From Gemmatimonadaceae bacterium (GTDB lineage Bacteria; Gemmatimonadota; Gemmatimonadetes; Gemmatimonadales; Gemmatimonadaceae): a stretch of DNA of 64,000 nt. The stretch lies in assembly GCA_036504815.1 (NCBI GenBank), contig DASXUN010000015.1, positions 124,001-188,000 of the forward strand. Reading direction: 5' to 3'. The notes under the pieces are model-generated. The model was given only the letters and a program-made list of their open reading frames with translations. It was not told the origin of the DNA and ran no database searches. Both the position numbers and the translations under genes were made by a program. Of the stretch, positions 46,707 to 54,762 are shown one piece after another (positions within the stretch are counted from its first letter, which is position 1; each line of letters opens with the position of its first letter).

Positions 46707-47921
46707 ATGTCCTCTTCGATCGCGATCGTCTCCTCGCGCGGCGCCAAGCGACTCGCCGGGGGCCACCCGTGGGTCTTTCGCAGCGATCTCGTCGAGGCTC
46801 CGGCGGTGGCGGCCGGACCGGTGCGCATGGCCGACCAGCGGGGACACGCGCTGGGGTGGGCGTGGTGGAGCCCCACGTCGGAGATCGTCCTGCGACGCGT
46901 GGAGCGGGACGGTGACGCCGCCATCGATCGCGCGTGGTGGCGCGCACGGATCGCGCAGGCCCTCGCGCGCCGCGCGCCGCTCGCCGAGTCGACGAACGCG
47001 TGCCGTCTCGTGCACGGCGAGGGCGACGGCCTGCCGGCGCTCGTCGTGGACCGGTATGACCGCTGGCTCGTGGTGCAGCTGCTCTCGGCGGCCGTCGAAG
47101 CGCAGCGCGCGGTGATCGTGGACGTGCTGCAGGAGCTCGCCGCGCCGGCGGGAATGCTCGCGCGCAACGACGCGTCGGTGCGCGCCCGCGAGGGGCTGCC
47201 GAAAGCAGTGGAGCTCCTGGCCGGCGCCGTGCCGGAGGAGATCGAGGTGGACGAGCACGGCGTGCGCTACCTTGCCGCGCCGTGGTCCGGGCAGAAGACG
47301 GGCGCCTTCCTCGACCAGCGCGAGAATCGCGTGATGCTGCGCGCGCACGCCCGCGGCCGCGCCCTGGACGTCTTCAGTTATCACGGCAGCTTCGCGCTGC
47401 ACCTGGCCCGCGGAGCCGAGTCCGTGACCGCCGTGGACGCCTCGGCGCACGCGCTCGAGCGCGCCCGGGCCAATGCGGCTCGCAACGGCATCACGACGAT
47501 GGACTGCGTGGAGGCCGATGCATTCGAGTTTCTGCGCGACGCCGCCGCGCGCGGCGAACGGTACGACGTCATCGCGCTCGATCCCCCCGCCCTCGCCAAG
47601 AACCGCGGATCGGTGGACGGCGCCCTGCGCGGATACAAGGAGCTGAACCTGCGGGCGATGCGCCTGCTGGCACCGGGAGGCCTGCTGTTCACGGCGAGCT
47701 GCAGCTATCACGTGACGAAGCCGATGTTCCTCGACATCGTGCGCGAAGCGGCGGCCGACAGCCAACGCCCGATGATCCTGCGCGCGCTCACCGGACAGCC
47801 ACTCGACCATCCTGAGGTGCTGACGATTCCGGAGACGGGCTACCTTAAGGGGCTGCTACTCGAGTGCGGCGACGCCCCTGGCATGCGGGACACCAGTACG
47901 TGCTCCGGCCCGCCTGCGTGA
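46707..47921 (+). CDS. rlmI: 23S rRNA cytosine-C5 methyltransferase, RlmI family
   Basis: 404 aa. N-terminal PUA domain (GAKRLAGGHPWVFRSDL), an EEHG-like linker (EIEVDEHGVRYLAAP) and a Rossmann methylase domain with ALDVFSYHGSFALHLARGAE, AVDASAHALERARANA and the LDPPALAKN motif with CSYHV, where the catalytic Cys resides. Its last 77 nt overlap the convergent mutM gene. Confidence 0.88.
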   Translation: MSSSIAIVSSRGAKRLAGGHPWVFRSDLVEAPAVAAGPVRMADQRGHALGWAWWSPTSEIVLRRVERDGDAAIDRAWWRARIAQALARRAPLAESTNACRLVHGEGDGLPALVVDRYDRWLVVQLLSAAVEAQRAVIVDVLQELAAPAGMLARNDASVRAREGLPKAVELLAGAVPEEIEVDEHGVRYLAAPWSGQKTGAFLDQRENRVMLRAHARGRALDVFSYHGSFALHLARGAESVTAVDASAHALERARANAARNGITTMDCVEADAFEFLRDAAARGERYDVIALDPPALAKNRGSVDGALRGYKELNLRAMRLLAPGGLLFTASCSYHVTKPMFLDIVREAAADSQRPMILRALTGQPLDHPEVLTIPETGYLKGLLLECGDAPGMRDTSTCSGPPA

Positions 47922-48648
47922 TGCGCTGCACGACGGCGGCGCATCGCGGGCACGGGTGTCCCTCGCGGTCATAGACCTTGAACGGGCGGTCCAGCATTCC
48001 CGAGCGATAGCGACCCTGTCGCGCAAAACCGTCGGCAATGGCGGCCTTGATGCCGCGCACGAGCGCGCGCAGCTGCGGCGGCGTCAGCGACGATGCGCGA
48101 CGCGCCGGATGGAGCCGCGCGCGCCAGAGTGCCTCGGCGACGTAGATGTTGCCAAGCCCGGCGACGATCCGCTGGTCCAGCAGCGCCGTCTTGATGGGCC
48201 CGGAGCGCCACGCTAGCGCGTCGTGGAGCAGCGCCGTGGTCAACGCGTCTGGCTCCGGGCCAAGCGCGAGGCGCGGCGGCGAGCCGGGCGCGTGGTACGT
48301 GGCCGCGCAGAGCGCCCGTGAATCGACCAGACAGAGTCGCGTTCCGTCACCCGCCGAGAAGACGATGCGCGCGTACGGCGGCAGCGAATCGGCGGTGTGC
48401 CCGACGTCCCAATCGCCATTCATGCGAAAGTGGACTGCAACCACGGCGCCGTCGTCGAGGATGATGTGCTGGTGCTTGCCACGCCGGTCGACGCGCACGA
48501 CCACGCGCCCCACGATGCGCCGGATGTCCCGTGCCGGAAGGGAGCGTCGCTGCGAGGCGTGATGCGTGCGGACGGCCACCACGGTGCGGCCGACGAGCGC
48601 TCGTCGGGCGAGTTGGGCGGCGGCGTCGACTTCGGGGAGTTCGGGCAC
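47845..48648 (-). CDS. mutM: Formamidopyrimidine-DNA glycosylase
   Basis: 267 aa from GTG 48,648, so that the mature protein begins PELPEV, with catalytic Pro after removal of Met. Helix-two-turn-helix GLGNIYVAEALWRARLHP and C-terminal zinc finger (CPRCAAVV ... WCPACQG) are complete. Excises 8-oxoguanine. The 3' end overlaps the convergent rlmI gene by 77 nt. Heptamer repeats lie just upstream. Confidence 0.95.
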   Translation of the reverse strand: MPELPEVDAAAQLARRALVGRTVVAVRTHHASQRRSLPARDIRRIVGRVVVRVDRRGKHQHIILDDGAVVAVHFRMNGDWDVGHTADSLPPYARIVFSAGDGTRLCLVDSRALCAATYHAPGSPPRLALGPEPDALTTALLHDALAWRSGPIKTALLDQRIVAGLGNIYVAEALWRARLHPARRASSLTPPQLRALVRGIKAAIADGFARQGRYRSGMLDRPFKVYDREGHPCPRCAAVVQRITQAGRSTYWCPACQGRRRTRVAAP

Positions 48649-48658
48649 GGGAGGGGCA

Positions 48659-48700
48659 GACGGTAGACGGGAGACGGGAGACGGGAGACGGGAGACGATG
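48659..48700. repeat. Heptamer tandem array upstream of mutM
   Basis: Six 7-bp units GACGG(G/T)A, the middle four identical, located 10 bp before the mutM start. A related but diverged stretch (GGCGGTAGACGAA) continues to about 48,720. Confidence 0.8.
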
Positions 48701-48825
48701 GAGGCGAGGCGGTAGACGAACCGTCGATGGATGCAGGGCGTTGCATATGCCGACGGTGGCGCCGGCGCAAGCAATTGCTTTGTCGCGGGGAAAATTTACC
48801 TTGTGGACAGGCCTTCAGCCCATCC

Positions 48826-49614
48826 ATGGCACTCCATCGCCCCCGCTCCCTTCGCCACGAGTACGAACTGTACGTCGAACGCGAGATCGAGGATTACAAG
48901 AACTCGGTCAGTCGTTCGGCGCTCATGTCGCTCGCCGATGAGGCGATGCGCCGGCTCGGCAGCGGCGACCAGATGGGGATGACCGAGCTGCTGCTCGCAG
49001 CCGAAGTGGACAAGGTGATCCATGGCCGCCTGCGATTGCCGAGCTACGAGACGTGGCGGAAGCGGCGGCAACGGAATGCGTCGGAGCTGCAGCGTCCGGA
49101 GCATTGGGGCCTGCGCGGCGACACGCCGCTCAAGGCGGCCATTCCGTCGCTCCCCGGCTCGGGGTCGGTGCTGGTGACGGGGGCGCGCGTCGAAGGCTCG
49201 GCCCTGTACCTGGCGGCCAACGGGTGCGACGTCACGGCGGTGGAGCCGGAGTCCGATGTCGTCGAACGCATGATGGAGGCGGCGCGCGACGCCGGCCTCG
49301 ACGAGCGGGTGCGCGGCACGGTCAGCGAACTGCATACCTATCTGCATGGCTACGCGCCGGCCGACCCGCTCACCGCGGTGGTGTGTACGCCGGCGGCATT
49401 CTCGGGACTGAGCGCCGACGAGCGCGCGCGGGTCATCGAGGTGCTGAAAAGCGCCACGTCGGACGGCGGCGTGCACCTAGTGGAAACGATCGTGGCCGGG
49501 TCGTCGATGATCGATGAAGAAGAGCTGCGGCAGCAGTACGATGGCTGGACAATTTCTATCGTTCCGGACAAGGGCGCGTCGAAGACCTTCGTCGCCCGCA
49601 AGGCAGTGGCGTAA
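48826..49614 (+). CDS. SAM-dependent methyltransferase-like protein
   Basis: 262 aa from ATG 48,826. N-terminal helical region (YELYVEREIEDYKNSVSRSA), then a Rossmann core with a motif I-like strand (GSVLVTGARVEGSALYLAAN), acidic strand 2 end (VTAVEPESDVVERMMEAARD) and strand 4 (LTAVVCTPAAFSG). The substrate is unknown. A classical terminator follows. Confidence 0.7.
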   Translation: MALHRPRSLRHEYELYVEREIEDYKNSVSRSALMSLADEAMRRLGSGDQMGMTELLLAAEVDKVIHGRLRLPSYETWRKRRQRNASELQRPEHWGLRGDTPLKAAIPSLPGSGSVLVTGARVEGSALYLAANGCDVTAVEPESDVVERMMEAARDAGLDERVRGTVSELHTYLHGYAPADPLTAVVCTPAAFSGLSADERARVIEVLKSATSDGGVHLVETIVAGSSMIDEEELRQQYDGWTISIVPDKGASKTFVARKAVA

Positions 49615-49658
49615 CGAACTGACACATCTCCTGTATTTGTGTCGTGTCCGAATGAAAC

Positions 49659-49690
49659 AACCGCCCTTGGCCGGGGCGGTTCTTCTTTTT
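49659..49690 (+). terminator. Rho-independent terminator
   Basis: 8-bp stem AACCGCCC (49,659-49,666) with GGGCGGTT (49,674-49,681), loop TTGGCCG, tail TTCTTCTTTTTC. Ends the methyltransferase-like transcript. Confidence 0.88.
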
Positions 49691-49828
49691 CTAACTTCTT
49701 ACAAGGCAATGTGTTGGGTTATGTAGGAAACTGGCATCGCTCGTGCAACGTCAAATGGACGTACTTCCATATGTATCATCGAGCGCTGTCGCTCCTCGGC
49801 AGAGACCCCCCGTAGCAGGTACGCGGCC

Positions 49829-49990
49829 ATGGATCAGATTCGTCAGGCGGACATCATCGAGCAGGAGCCCCTCGGCATCATCATTTCGCGTGGTTCGCGC
49901 GCGGAGGATCCGCCGCGCCTGTCGGCATACATCTGGGGTCCGGTCCCGGTGCCGGAACCGGTGGAGCAGCCGAAGCCTGTGGCGGCGTAG
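49829..49990 (+). CDS. 53-aa hypothetical protein
   Basis: ATG 49,829 to TAG 49,990. Acidic start (DQIRQADIIEQEPLGIIISR) followed by GSRAEDPPRLSAYIWGPVPV and a Pro-rich end. Coding-like composition and a terminator hairpin 45 bp downstream support a gene. Function unknown. Confidence 0.5.
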   Translation: MDQIRQADIIEQEPLGIIISRGSRAEDPPRLSAYIWGPVPVPEPVEQPKPVAA

Positions 49991-50031
49991 AAAGCGACGG
50001 AGTCCGACAGAATAGGACAGAGTGCGACAGA
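49991..50031 (-). repeat. Left (inverted) arm of decamer repeat array
   Basis: About four diverged copies, on the minus strand, of the 10-bp unit GTCGTACTCT found at 50,141-50,250 (for example GTCGCACTCT, GTCCTATTCT). Directly after the stop of the 53-aa gene and before a terminator hairpin. Confidence 0.65.
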
Positions 50032-50034
50032 AGA

Positions 50035-50070
50035 ACGGCCGGCGGAGCGAATCCGTCGGCCGTGTTTCGT
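50035..50070 (+). terminator. Terminator hairpin inside decamer arrays
   Basis: ACGGCCGGCGG (50,035-50,045) pairs with CCGTCGGCCGT (50,053-50,063) with one G-U pair, loop AGCGAAT, followed by GTTTCGTT. Probable terminator of the 53-aa gene. Confidence 0.7.
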
Positions 50071-50140
50071 TGCGTGCGGTTCTTCCGGAACAAGCGACGA
50101 TGCCGCGTCGCGCATCAGCAAGCGGTGGCTACCGATCTCT

Positions 50141-50250
50141 GTCGTACTCTGTCGTACTCTGTCGTACTCTGTCGTACTCTGTCGTACTCTGTCGTACTCT
50201 GTCGTACTCTGTCGGACGCTGTCGTACTCTGTCGGACGCTGTCGTACTCT
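50141..50250 (+). repeat. Decamer tandem array, 11 copies
   Basis: Eleven 10-bp units in perfect register: nine GTCGTACTCT and two GTCGGACGCT (50,211 and 50,231). No spacers, so not CRISPR. Inverted, diverged copies lie at 49,991-50,031. About 70 bp from the array to the next terminator hold no gene. Confidence 0.95.
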
Positions 50251-50264
50251 GCAGTTAATAAACG

Positions 50265-50298
50265 CACAGGGGAGCTGGCAGATGCCAGCTCCCCTGTG
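50265..50298 (-). terminator. 16-bp perfect hairpin after lysine-rich peptide gene
   Basis: CACAGGGGAGCTGGCA (50,265-50,280) pairs with 50,283-50,298 with a 2-nt loop. Read on the minus strand it is followed by CGTTTATTAA. It lies 20 bp after the stop of the 24-aa gene. Confidence 0.8.
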
Positions 50299-50318
50299 TG
50301 CTCCGAAGAGCGGAAGAA

Positions 50319-50393
50319 CTACTTCTTCTTCGCGGCCTTCTTAGCGGGCTTCTTCGCGACCTTCTTCTTCGCGGCCTTCTTCTTGGCTGCCAT
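50319..50393 (-). CDS. 24-aa histone H1-like Lys/Ala peptide
   Basis: ATG 50,393 to TAG 50,319. Composition is almost only Lys and Ala (MAAKKKAAKKK, VAKKPAKKAAKKK), like the tails of bacterial histone H1-like proteins. AGGAG lies 8 nt before the start and a perfect 16-bp terminator follows, so it is a complete unit despite its size. Probably nucleic-acid binding (inferred). Downstream of another small basic protein gene. Confidence 0.7.
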   Translation of the reverse strand: MAAKKKAAKKKVAKKPAKKAAKKK

Positions 50394-50457
50394 TGTACAA
50401 CTCCTGTCTAGGAGGGTCTTCCCTGGCGATTCCCCGGTGAATCGCTGGGTTCTGCCG

Positions 50458-50754
50458 TCATGTCACCACAACGGCAAATCGTGCACGGCCCCGAAGGGCG
50501 CGTTGTGCGTCAATCATTCGGTATTTCGAAAACAGCGTGCGCGACATCGTGAACACCACCACCTTGACATCATCGCGCTTCAAACTTGCATACACGATTG
50601 TATAAGGATCGAAATCGCGCAAGTACCATCGCCACAATTCTTTCTTGCGACCTTTTGCGATCCGTTCCTGCACGATGACGCGCGCCAGGCGCGATCGCGA
50701 TGACGACACGCGCATCATCATGCCGATTTGCGATGCACGCGTGGCACTGCGCAT
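50458..50754 (-). CDS. Small basic protein of unknown function
   Basis: 98 aa from ATG 50,754, preceded by AGAGGAGAA. Strongly basic, with SSSRSRLARVIVQERIAKGR and a beta-rich part (YTIVYASLKRDDVKVVVFTM). Less GC-rich than its neighbours. 64 bp upstream of the lysine-rich peptide on the same strand, so probably co-transcribed. Divergent from formate dehydrogenase. Confidence 0.55.
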   Translation of the reverse strand: MRSATRASQIGMMMRVSSSRSRLARVIVQERIAKGRKKELWRWYLRDFDPYTIVYASLKRDDVKVVVFTMSRTLFSKYRMIDAQRALRGRARFAVVVT

Positions 50755-50892
50755 TCGACGATTCTCCTCTGAAAATGTCACCGCGCCGTCGTGTCATCGG
50801 CGCGCCGCGCCCGGGCGGTCGCGCCCCGATTGCGATTCGGCGGCACGCGGCCCAGACTTCATTCTCGTGGTGATTCCGGAGAGGGTGACCGA

Positions 50893-53844
50893 GTGCCAAC
50901 GCTGACGATCAACGGCGCGTCCGTGCATGCCGCCGAGGGAACGACGATCCTCGACGCCGCGCGCGCCGCGTCCATCGACATCCCGACGCTGTGCTGGTAT
51001 CCGAAGCTTCCGACGGTCGGCAGCTGCCGCATCTGCCTCGTGTCCGTCGAGGGATCGGCCAAGCTGCTGCCGGCGTGCGCGACGGCCGCCGCCGCGGGGA
51101 TGGTGGTCACCACCGAGTCGGACGCGGCCGTGGCCAACCGGCGCAGCGTGCTCTCGCTCCTGCTCGAGCGCTACCCGGTGGAGCACATCCCCGCGGACGG
51201 AGCGCGCAACGAGTTCGAGGCGCTGGTCCGCCGCTACCAGGTGCCGGCGGCGCGGCACGCCGCCCTGCCGCTGCGGCGCGGCGATCACCGCATCGCCGAC
51301 CCGATGATCCTGCACGACATGAGCACCTGCATCCTGTGCACGCGCTGCGTGCGCGCGTGCGAGGACATCCAGGTGGTGGGCGTGCTGGAAGTGGCGCAGC
51401 GCGGCGAGCACGCGGAGATCGTCGTCGGGGCGCACGGACATCCCGAGCTCGCCGGCTGCACGTGGTGCGGCGAGTGCGTGCGCGTCTGTCCCACGGGGGC
51501 CATCCACGACATCCTGCCGCACGCGAAGTTCCGGCACGATCCCGCGGTGCATCCCGAGCGCACCGTGCGCTCGGTCTGCCCGTACTGCGGCGTCGGGTGC
51601 CAGATCGACTTGCAGGTGCGGCACAACGACGTGGTGCGGGTAACGAGTCCGTGGATCGAGGAAGAGACGCCCAACCAGGGCTCGCTGTGCGTGAAGGGAC
51701 GTTTCGGCACCGACTTCGTGCTGCATCGCGACCGCCTGACGACGCCGCTGATTCGCCGCGGCTGGCGGCGTGGCGCCGACGGCGCGTGGACGTTCGACGC
51801 GGCGGCCGACGGCGCGGCCCAGTGGCCGCGCCGCAGCGGCCCGTGGGAGAGCATCCGGCTCGAGGGGCCCAGGACCAAGCATCGCCCGCAGACGAATCCG
51901 CTGCGCAAGCACCACGCGCCGGAGAGCCCGCTTGGCGATCCGCGCGACCGGGTGGCCACGCCCGCGTCGTGGTACGAGCCGTTCCGCGAGGCGACGTGGG
52001 AGGAGGCGCTGGAACTCACCGCGCAGCAGCTGGCGCGGGTGCGCGACGCCCACGGATCCGACGCGCTGGCGACGTTCCAGAGCGCCAAGTGCTCCAACGA
52101 GGAGAACTACGTCCTGCAGAAGCTGTTCCGGGCCGGCATCGGCACGAACAACGTGGACCACTGCACGCGGCTGTGCCATTCGAGTTCGGTGAGCGCCATG
52201 CAGCGTGCGCTGAGCACGAGTGCCGCCTCGGGATCGATGCGCGAAGTGGAGCACGAGTCGGACGTGATCTTCATCCTCGGCGCCAACACCACCGAGAGCC
52301 ACCCGGTCTTCGGCGCGGCGATCAAGCGCGCGGTGAAGCGCGGGGCGACGCTCATCGTTGCCGACCCGCGGCGCATCGAGCTGGCGGCGCGCGCCAAGAT
52401 CCACCTGCAGATGGTGCCGGGCACCGACGTGGCGCTGCTGAATGCGATGCTGCATCACATCCTCGGCCGGGGACTCGAGGACAGGGCGTTCATTGCCGCG
52501 CGCACGCACGGCTTCGAGTCGGTGCGCGCCGCGGTACAGCCGTACACCCCCGAAGCGGCGGAGGCCATCACCGGCGTGAGCGCCGAGCTCATTCGGCGCG
52601 CCGCGGAGGCATATGCGCGGGGGCCGCGGTCGAGCACGCTCTGGGCGATGGGGCTGACGCAGCACCACACGGGGACGGACATCGTGACCTCGCTGCTGAA
52701 CCTGATGCTCTCGTGCGGGATGATCGGGGCGTGGGGGAAGGCGATGATCCCGATCCGCGGGCAGAACAACGTGCAGGGCGCCAGCGACATGGGGGCGGTG
52801 CCGTTCGCGTACACGGACTACCAGCGGGTCGATGATCCGGCGGTGCGCGCGATGTACGCCGAAGTGTGGGGCATCGACCCCGAGCGGCTCTCGCTGAAGG
52901 TCGGCCGCAAGGTGACGCAGATCGTCGGCGCCGAGTCGCCGGTGCGCGCCATGTACATCATGGGCGAGAACCCGATCATCTCCGATCCGGACGTCTCCCA
53001 TGCCGAGGAGTGGTTCCGCGACCTCGAGTTCCTGGCGGTGCACGACATCTTCCTCACGGAGACGGCGCGTTACGCCGACGTGGTGCTGCCCGGGGCGGCA
53101 TTTGCGGAGAAGACCGGCACGTTCGCCAACACGGAGCGCCGCGTGCAGCTCTTCGAGAAGGCGATCGATCCGCCGGGGCAGGCCCGCGCGGACCTCGACA
53201 TCCTGCTCGACCTCTCGCGCCGCCTGGGCGTGCCGGCGCCCTACACCGAAAGCGCCGGCGTGCAGGACGAAATCGCGAGGGTCACCCCCACCCTGCGCGG
53301 CGTGTCGCATGCGCGACTGCGGGAGCACCGGGGCGGCCTGCAATACCCGGTCCCCGACGCCACGCACATGGGAACGGCCTTTCTCTTCGAAGACCAGTTC
53401 CCCACCCCCGATGGGCGTGCGACGCTGGTGCCGGTGGAGTACCTGCCGCCGGCGGAGCTGCCGGACGCGGAGTATCCGTTCTTCCTGAACACCGGCCGCC
53501 AGATGTACCACTGGCACACGGGAACGATGACGCGGCGGTCGACGGCGCTCGACTCGCGGGAGAGCACCCCGACCATCGAACTCAACCCGGCCGACGCGTC
53601 GGCGCTGGGCGTGGCCGACGGCGAGGAGGTGCTGGTGACCTCGCGCCGCGCGCAGATCCGGATTGCCGTGCGCGTGAGTGAACGCGTGGCCCGGCATCAG
53701 GTTTTCGTCCCGATGCATTATCGGGAGGCGGCGGCCAACCTCCTGACCAACCCTGCCCTCGACCCGCACGCGCACATTCCCGAGTTCAAGGTGTGTGCGG
53801 TGCACATCGAGAAGGCGCCGGTGCCAGCCGGCGTCGGGAGCTAG
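50893..53844 (+). CDS. Formate dehydrogenase alpha subunit, molybdopterin-dependent
   Basis: 983 aa from GTG 50,893. N-terminal [2Fe-2S] domain (CWYPKLPTVGSCRICLVSVE), two [4Fe-4S] motifs (CILCTRCVRACED, CTWCGECVRVCPTGAI), a further cluster motif (VCPYCGVGCQ) and the Mo-bisMGD domain. The active-site residue is Cys (NNVDHCTRLCHSSSV), not selenocysteine. An extra segment of about 60 residues (near 295-355, Arg/Pro/Trp-rich) is unusual. No beta or gamma subunit is adjacent. Confidence 0.9.
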   Translation: MPTLTINGASVHAAEGTTILDAARAASIDIPTLCWYPKLPTVGSCRICLVSVEGSAKLLPACATAAAAGMVVTTESDAAVANRRSVLSLLLERYPVEHIPADGARNEFEALVRRYQVPAARHAALPLRRGDHRIADPMILHDMSTCILCTRCVRACEDIQVVGVLEVAQRGEHAEIVVGAHGHPELAGCTWCGECVRVCPTGAIHDILPHAKFRHDPAVHPERTVRSVCPYCGVGCQIDLQVRHNDVVRVTSPWIEEETPNQGSLCVKGRFGTDFVLHRDRLTTPLIRRGWRRGADGAWTFDAAADGAAQWPRRSGPWESIRLEGPRTKHRPQTNPLRKHHAPESPLGDPRDRVATPASWYEPFREATWEEALELTAQQLARVRDAHGSDALATFQSAKCSNEENYVLQKLFRAGIGTNNVDHCTRLCHSSSVSAMQRALSTSAASGSMREVEHESDVIFILGANTTESHPVFGAAIKRAVKRGATLIVADPRRIELAARAKIHLQMVPGTDVALLNAMLHHILGRGLEDRAFIAARTHGFESVRAAVQPYTPEAAEAITGVSAELIRRAAEAYARGPRSSTLWAMGLTQHHTGTDIVTSLLNLMLSCGMIGAWGKAMIPIRGQNNVQGASDMGAVPFAYTDYQRVDDPAVRAMYAEVWGIDPERLSLKVGRKVTQIVGAESPVRAMYIMGENPIISDPDVSHAEEWFRDLEFLAVHDIFLTETARYADVVLPGAAFAEKTGTFANTERRVQLFEKAIDPPGQARADLDILLDLSRRLGVPAPYTESAGVQDEIARVTPTLRGVSHARLREHRGGLQYPVPDATHMGTAFLFEDQFPTPDGRATLVPVEYLPPAELPDAEYPFFLNTGRQMYHWHTGTMTRRSTALDSRESTPTIELNPADASALGVADGEEVLVTSRRAQIRIAVRVSERVARHQVFVPMHYREAAANLLTNPALDPHAHIPEFKVCAVHIEKAPVPAGVGS

Positions 53845-53846
53845 CG

Positions 53847-54638
53847 ATGGATCTCGGATTGCGCGGCAAGGTGGCGCTGGTCGGCGGCGCCTCACAGGGA
53901 CTGGGACGTGCCGTGGCGGAGGAACTGGCCGCCGAGGGGTGCGACGTCGCGATCGTGGCGCGCAATGCCGATCGCCTGCACGCCGTGGCGGAGGAACTGC
54001 AGCAACGCTTCAACGTGCGGGCCATCGCGCTCGTGGCCGATCTCTCCACGCCGGGCGCCCCCGCGGCGTGCGTGCAGCGCGCCGCCGAGGTGCTGGGGCG
54101 CGTGGACATCGTGGTGGCCAACGCGGGCGGCCCGCCGGCGACGAAAGTCGAGAGCGCGACCGGCGCGCAGTTTGCCGCGGCGCTGCGGCTCAACCTGCTG
54201 GCGTCCATCGAGCTGGCGCAGGCGGCGCTGCCGGGGATGCGCGAACGGAAGTGGGGGCGCGTGATCTTCATGACCTCGTTCGCGGCCAAGCAGCCGCAGC
54301 CGGACCTGCTGCTGTCGAACACCGCGCGCGCCGGGCTGCTGGGATTTGCCAAGACGATGGCCAACGAGGTGGCCGCCGACGGGGTGCTGGTGAACACGGT
54401 GCTGCCGGGCCATTTCGACACCGCGCGCGCCGCGGAGCTGGCGCGCATGCGCGCGGCGCGCGACGGCCGGCCGGTGGAAGAGCTGCTGGCGGCGCGCGCC
54501 GCGCACGTGCCGGTGAAGCGCGTCGGCGATCCGCGCGAGATGGCCGCCGTGGTCGCCTTCCTGGCGTCGGAGCGCGCAAGCTTCGTCACCGGCACGGCGA
54601 TCCAGGTGGATGGCGGACAAACCGCGGGATTACTTTAG
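53847..54638 (+). CDS. Short-chain dehydrogenase-like protein without the YxxxK motif
   Basis: 263 aa. Rossmann fold with GGASQGLGRAVAEELA and NAGGPPA, strand-5 Ser (FMTSFAAK) and a C-terminal GTAIQVDGGQTAGLL. At the position of catalytic Tyr-xxx-Lys it has SNTAR, so Tyr is Ser and Lys is Arg. It belongs to the atypical SDR branch with NTARAG-like motifs; activity may differ or be lost. 2 nt after formate dehydrogenase. Confidence 0.85.
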   Translation: MDLGLRGKVALVGGASQGLGRAVAEELAAEGCDVAIVARNADRLHAVAEELQQRFNVRAIALVADLSTPGAPAACVQRAAEVLGRVDIVVANAGGPPATKVESATGAQFAAALRLNLLASIELAQAALPGMRERKWGRVIFMTSFAAKQPQPDLLLSNTARAGLLGFAKTMANEVAADGVLVNTVLPGHFDTARAAELARMRAARDGRPVEELLAARAAHVPVKRVGDPREMAAVVAFLASERASFVTGTAIQVDGGQTAGLL

Positions 54639-54762
54639 CGCGCCCTTCCGTCGGGCCATGCCGCACGCGACGTTTTAGGTGCCGGTTGCGTACGCTCACC
54701 GGCCCTTGTGCGCCGGCTGCCCTCCGCCGGCGCCGACCAACCAGCTTCCGGAGCCTCTGCGC

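Noticed and set aside
50141..50250. CRISPR array
   Set aside because: Units are 10 bp with no spacers and no cas genes nearby; simple tandem repeat.
50893..53844. Selenocysteine in formate dehydrogenase
   Set aside because: The active-site codon encodes Cys (CTRLCHSS); no in-frame UGA.
50794..53895. 1033-codon open frame antisense to formate dehydrogenase
   Set aside because: It mirrors a gene with all its cofactor motifs. Its residues are Arg/His/Gly-rich without motifs. High-GC coding DNA often leaves the antisense frame open.
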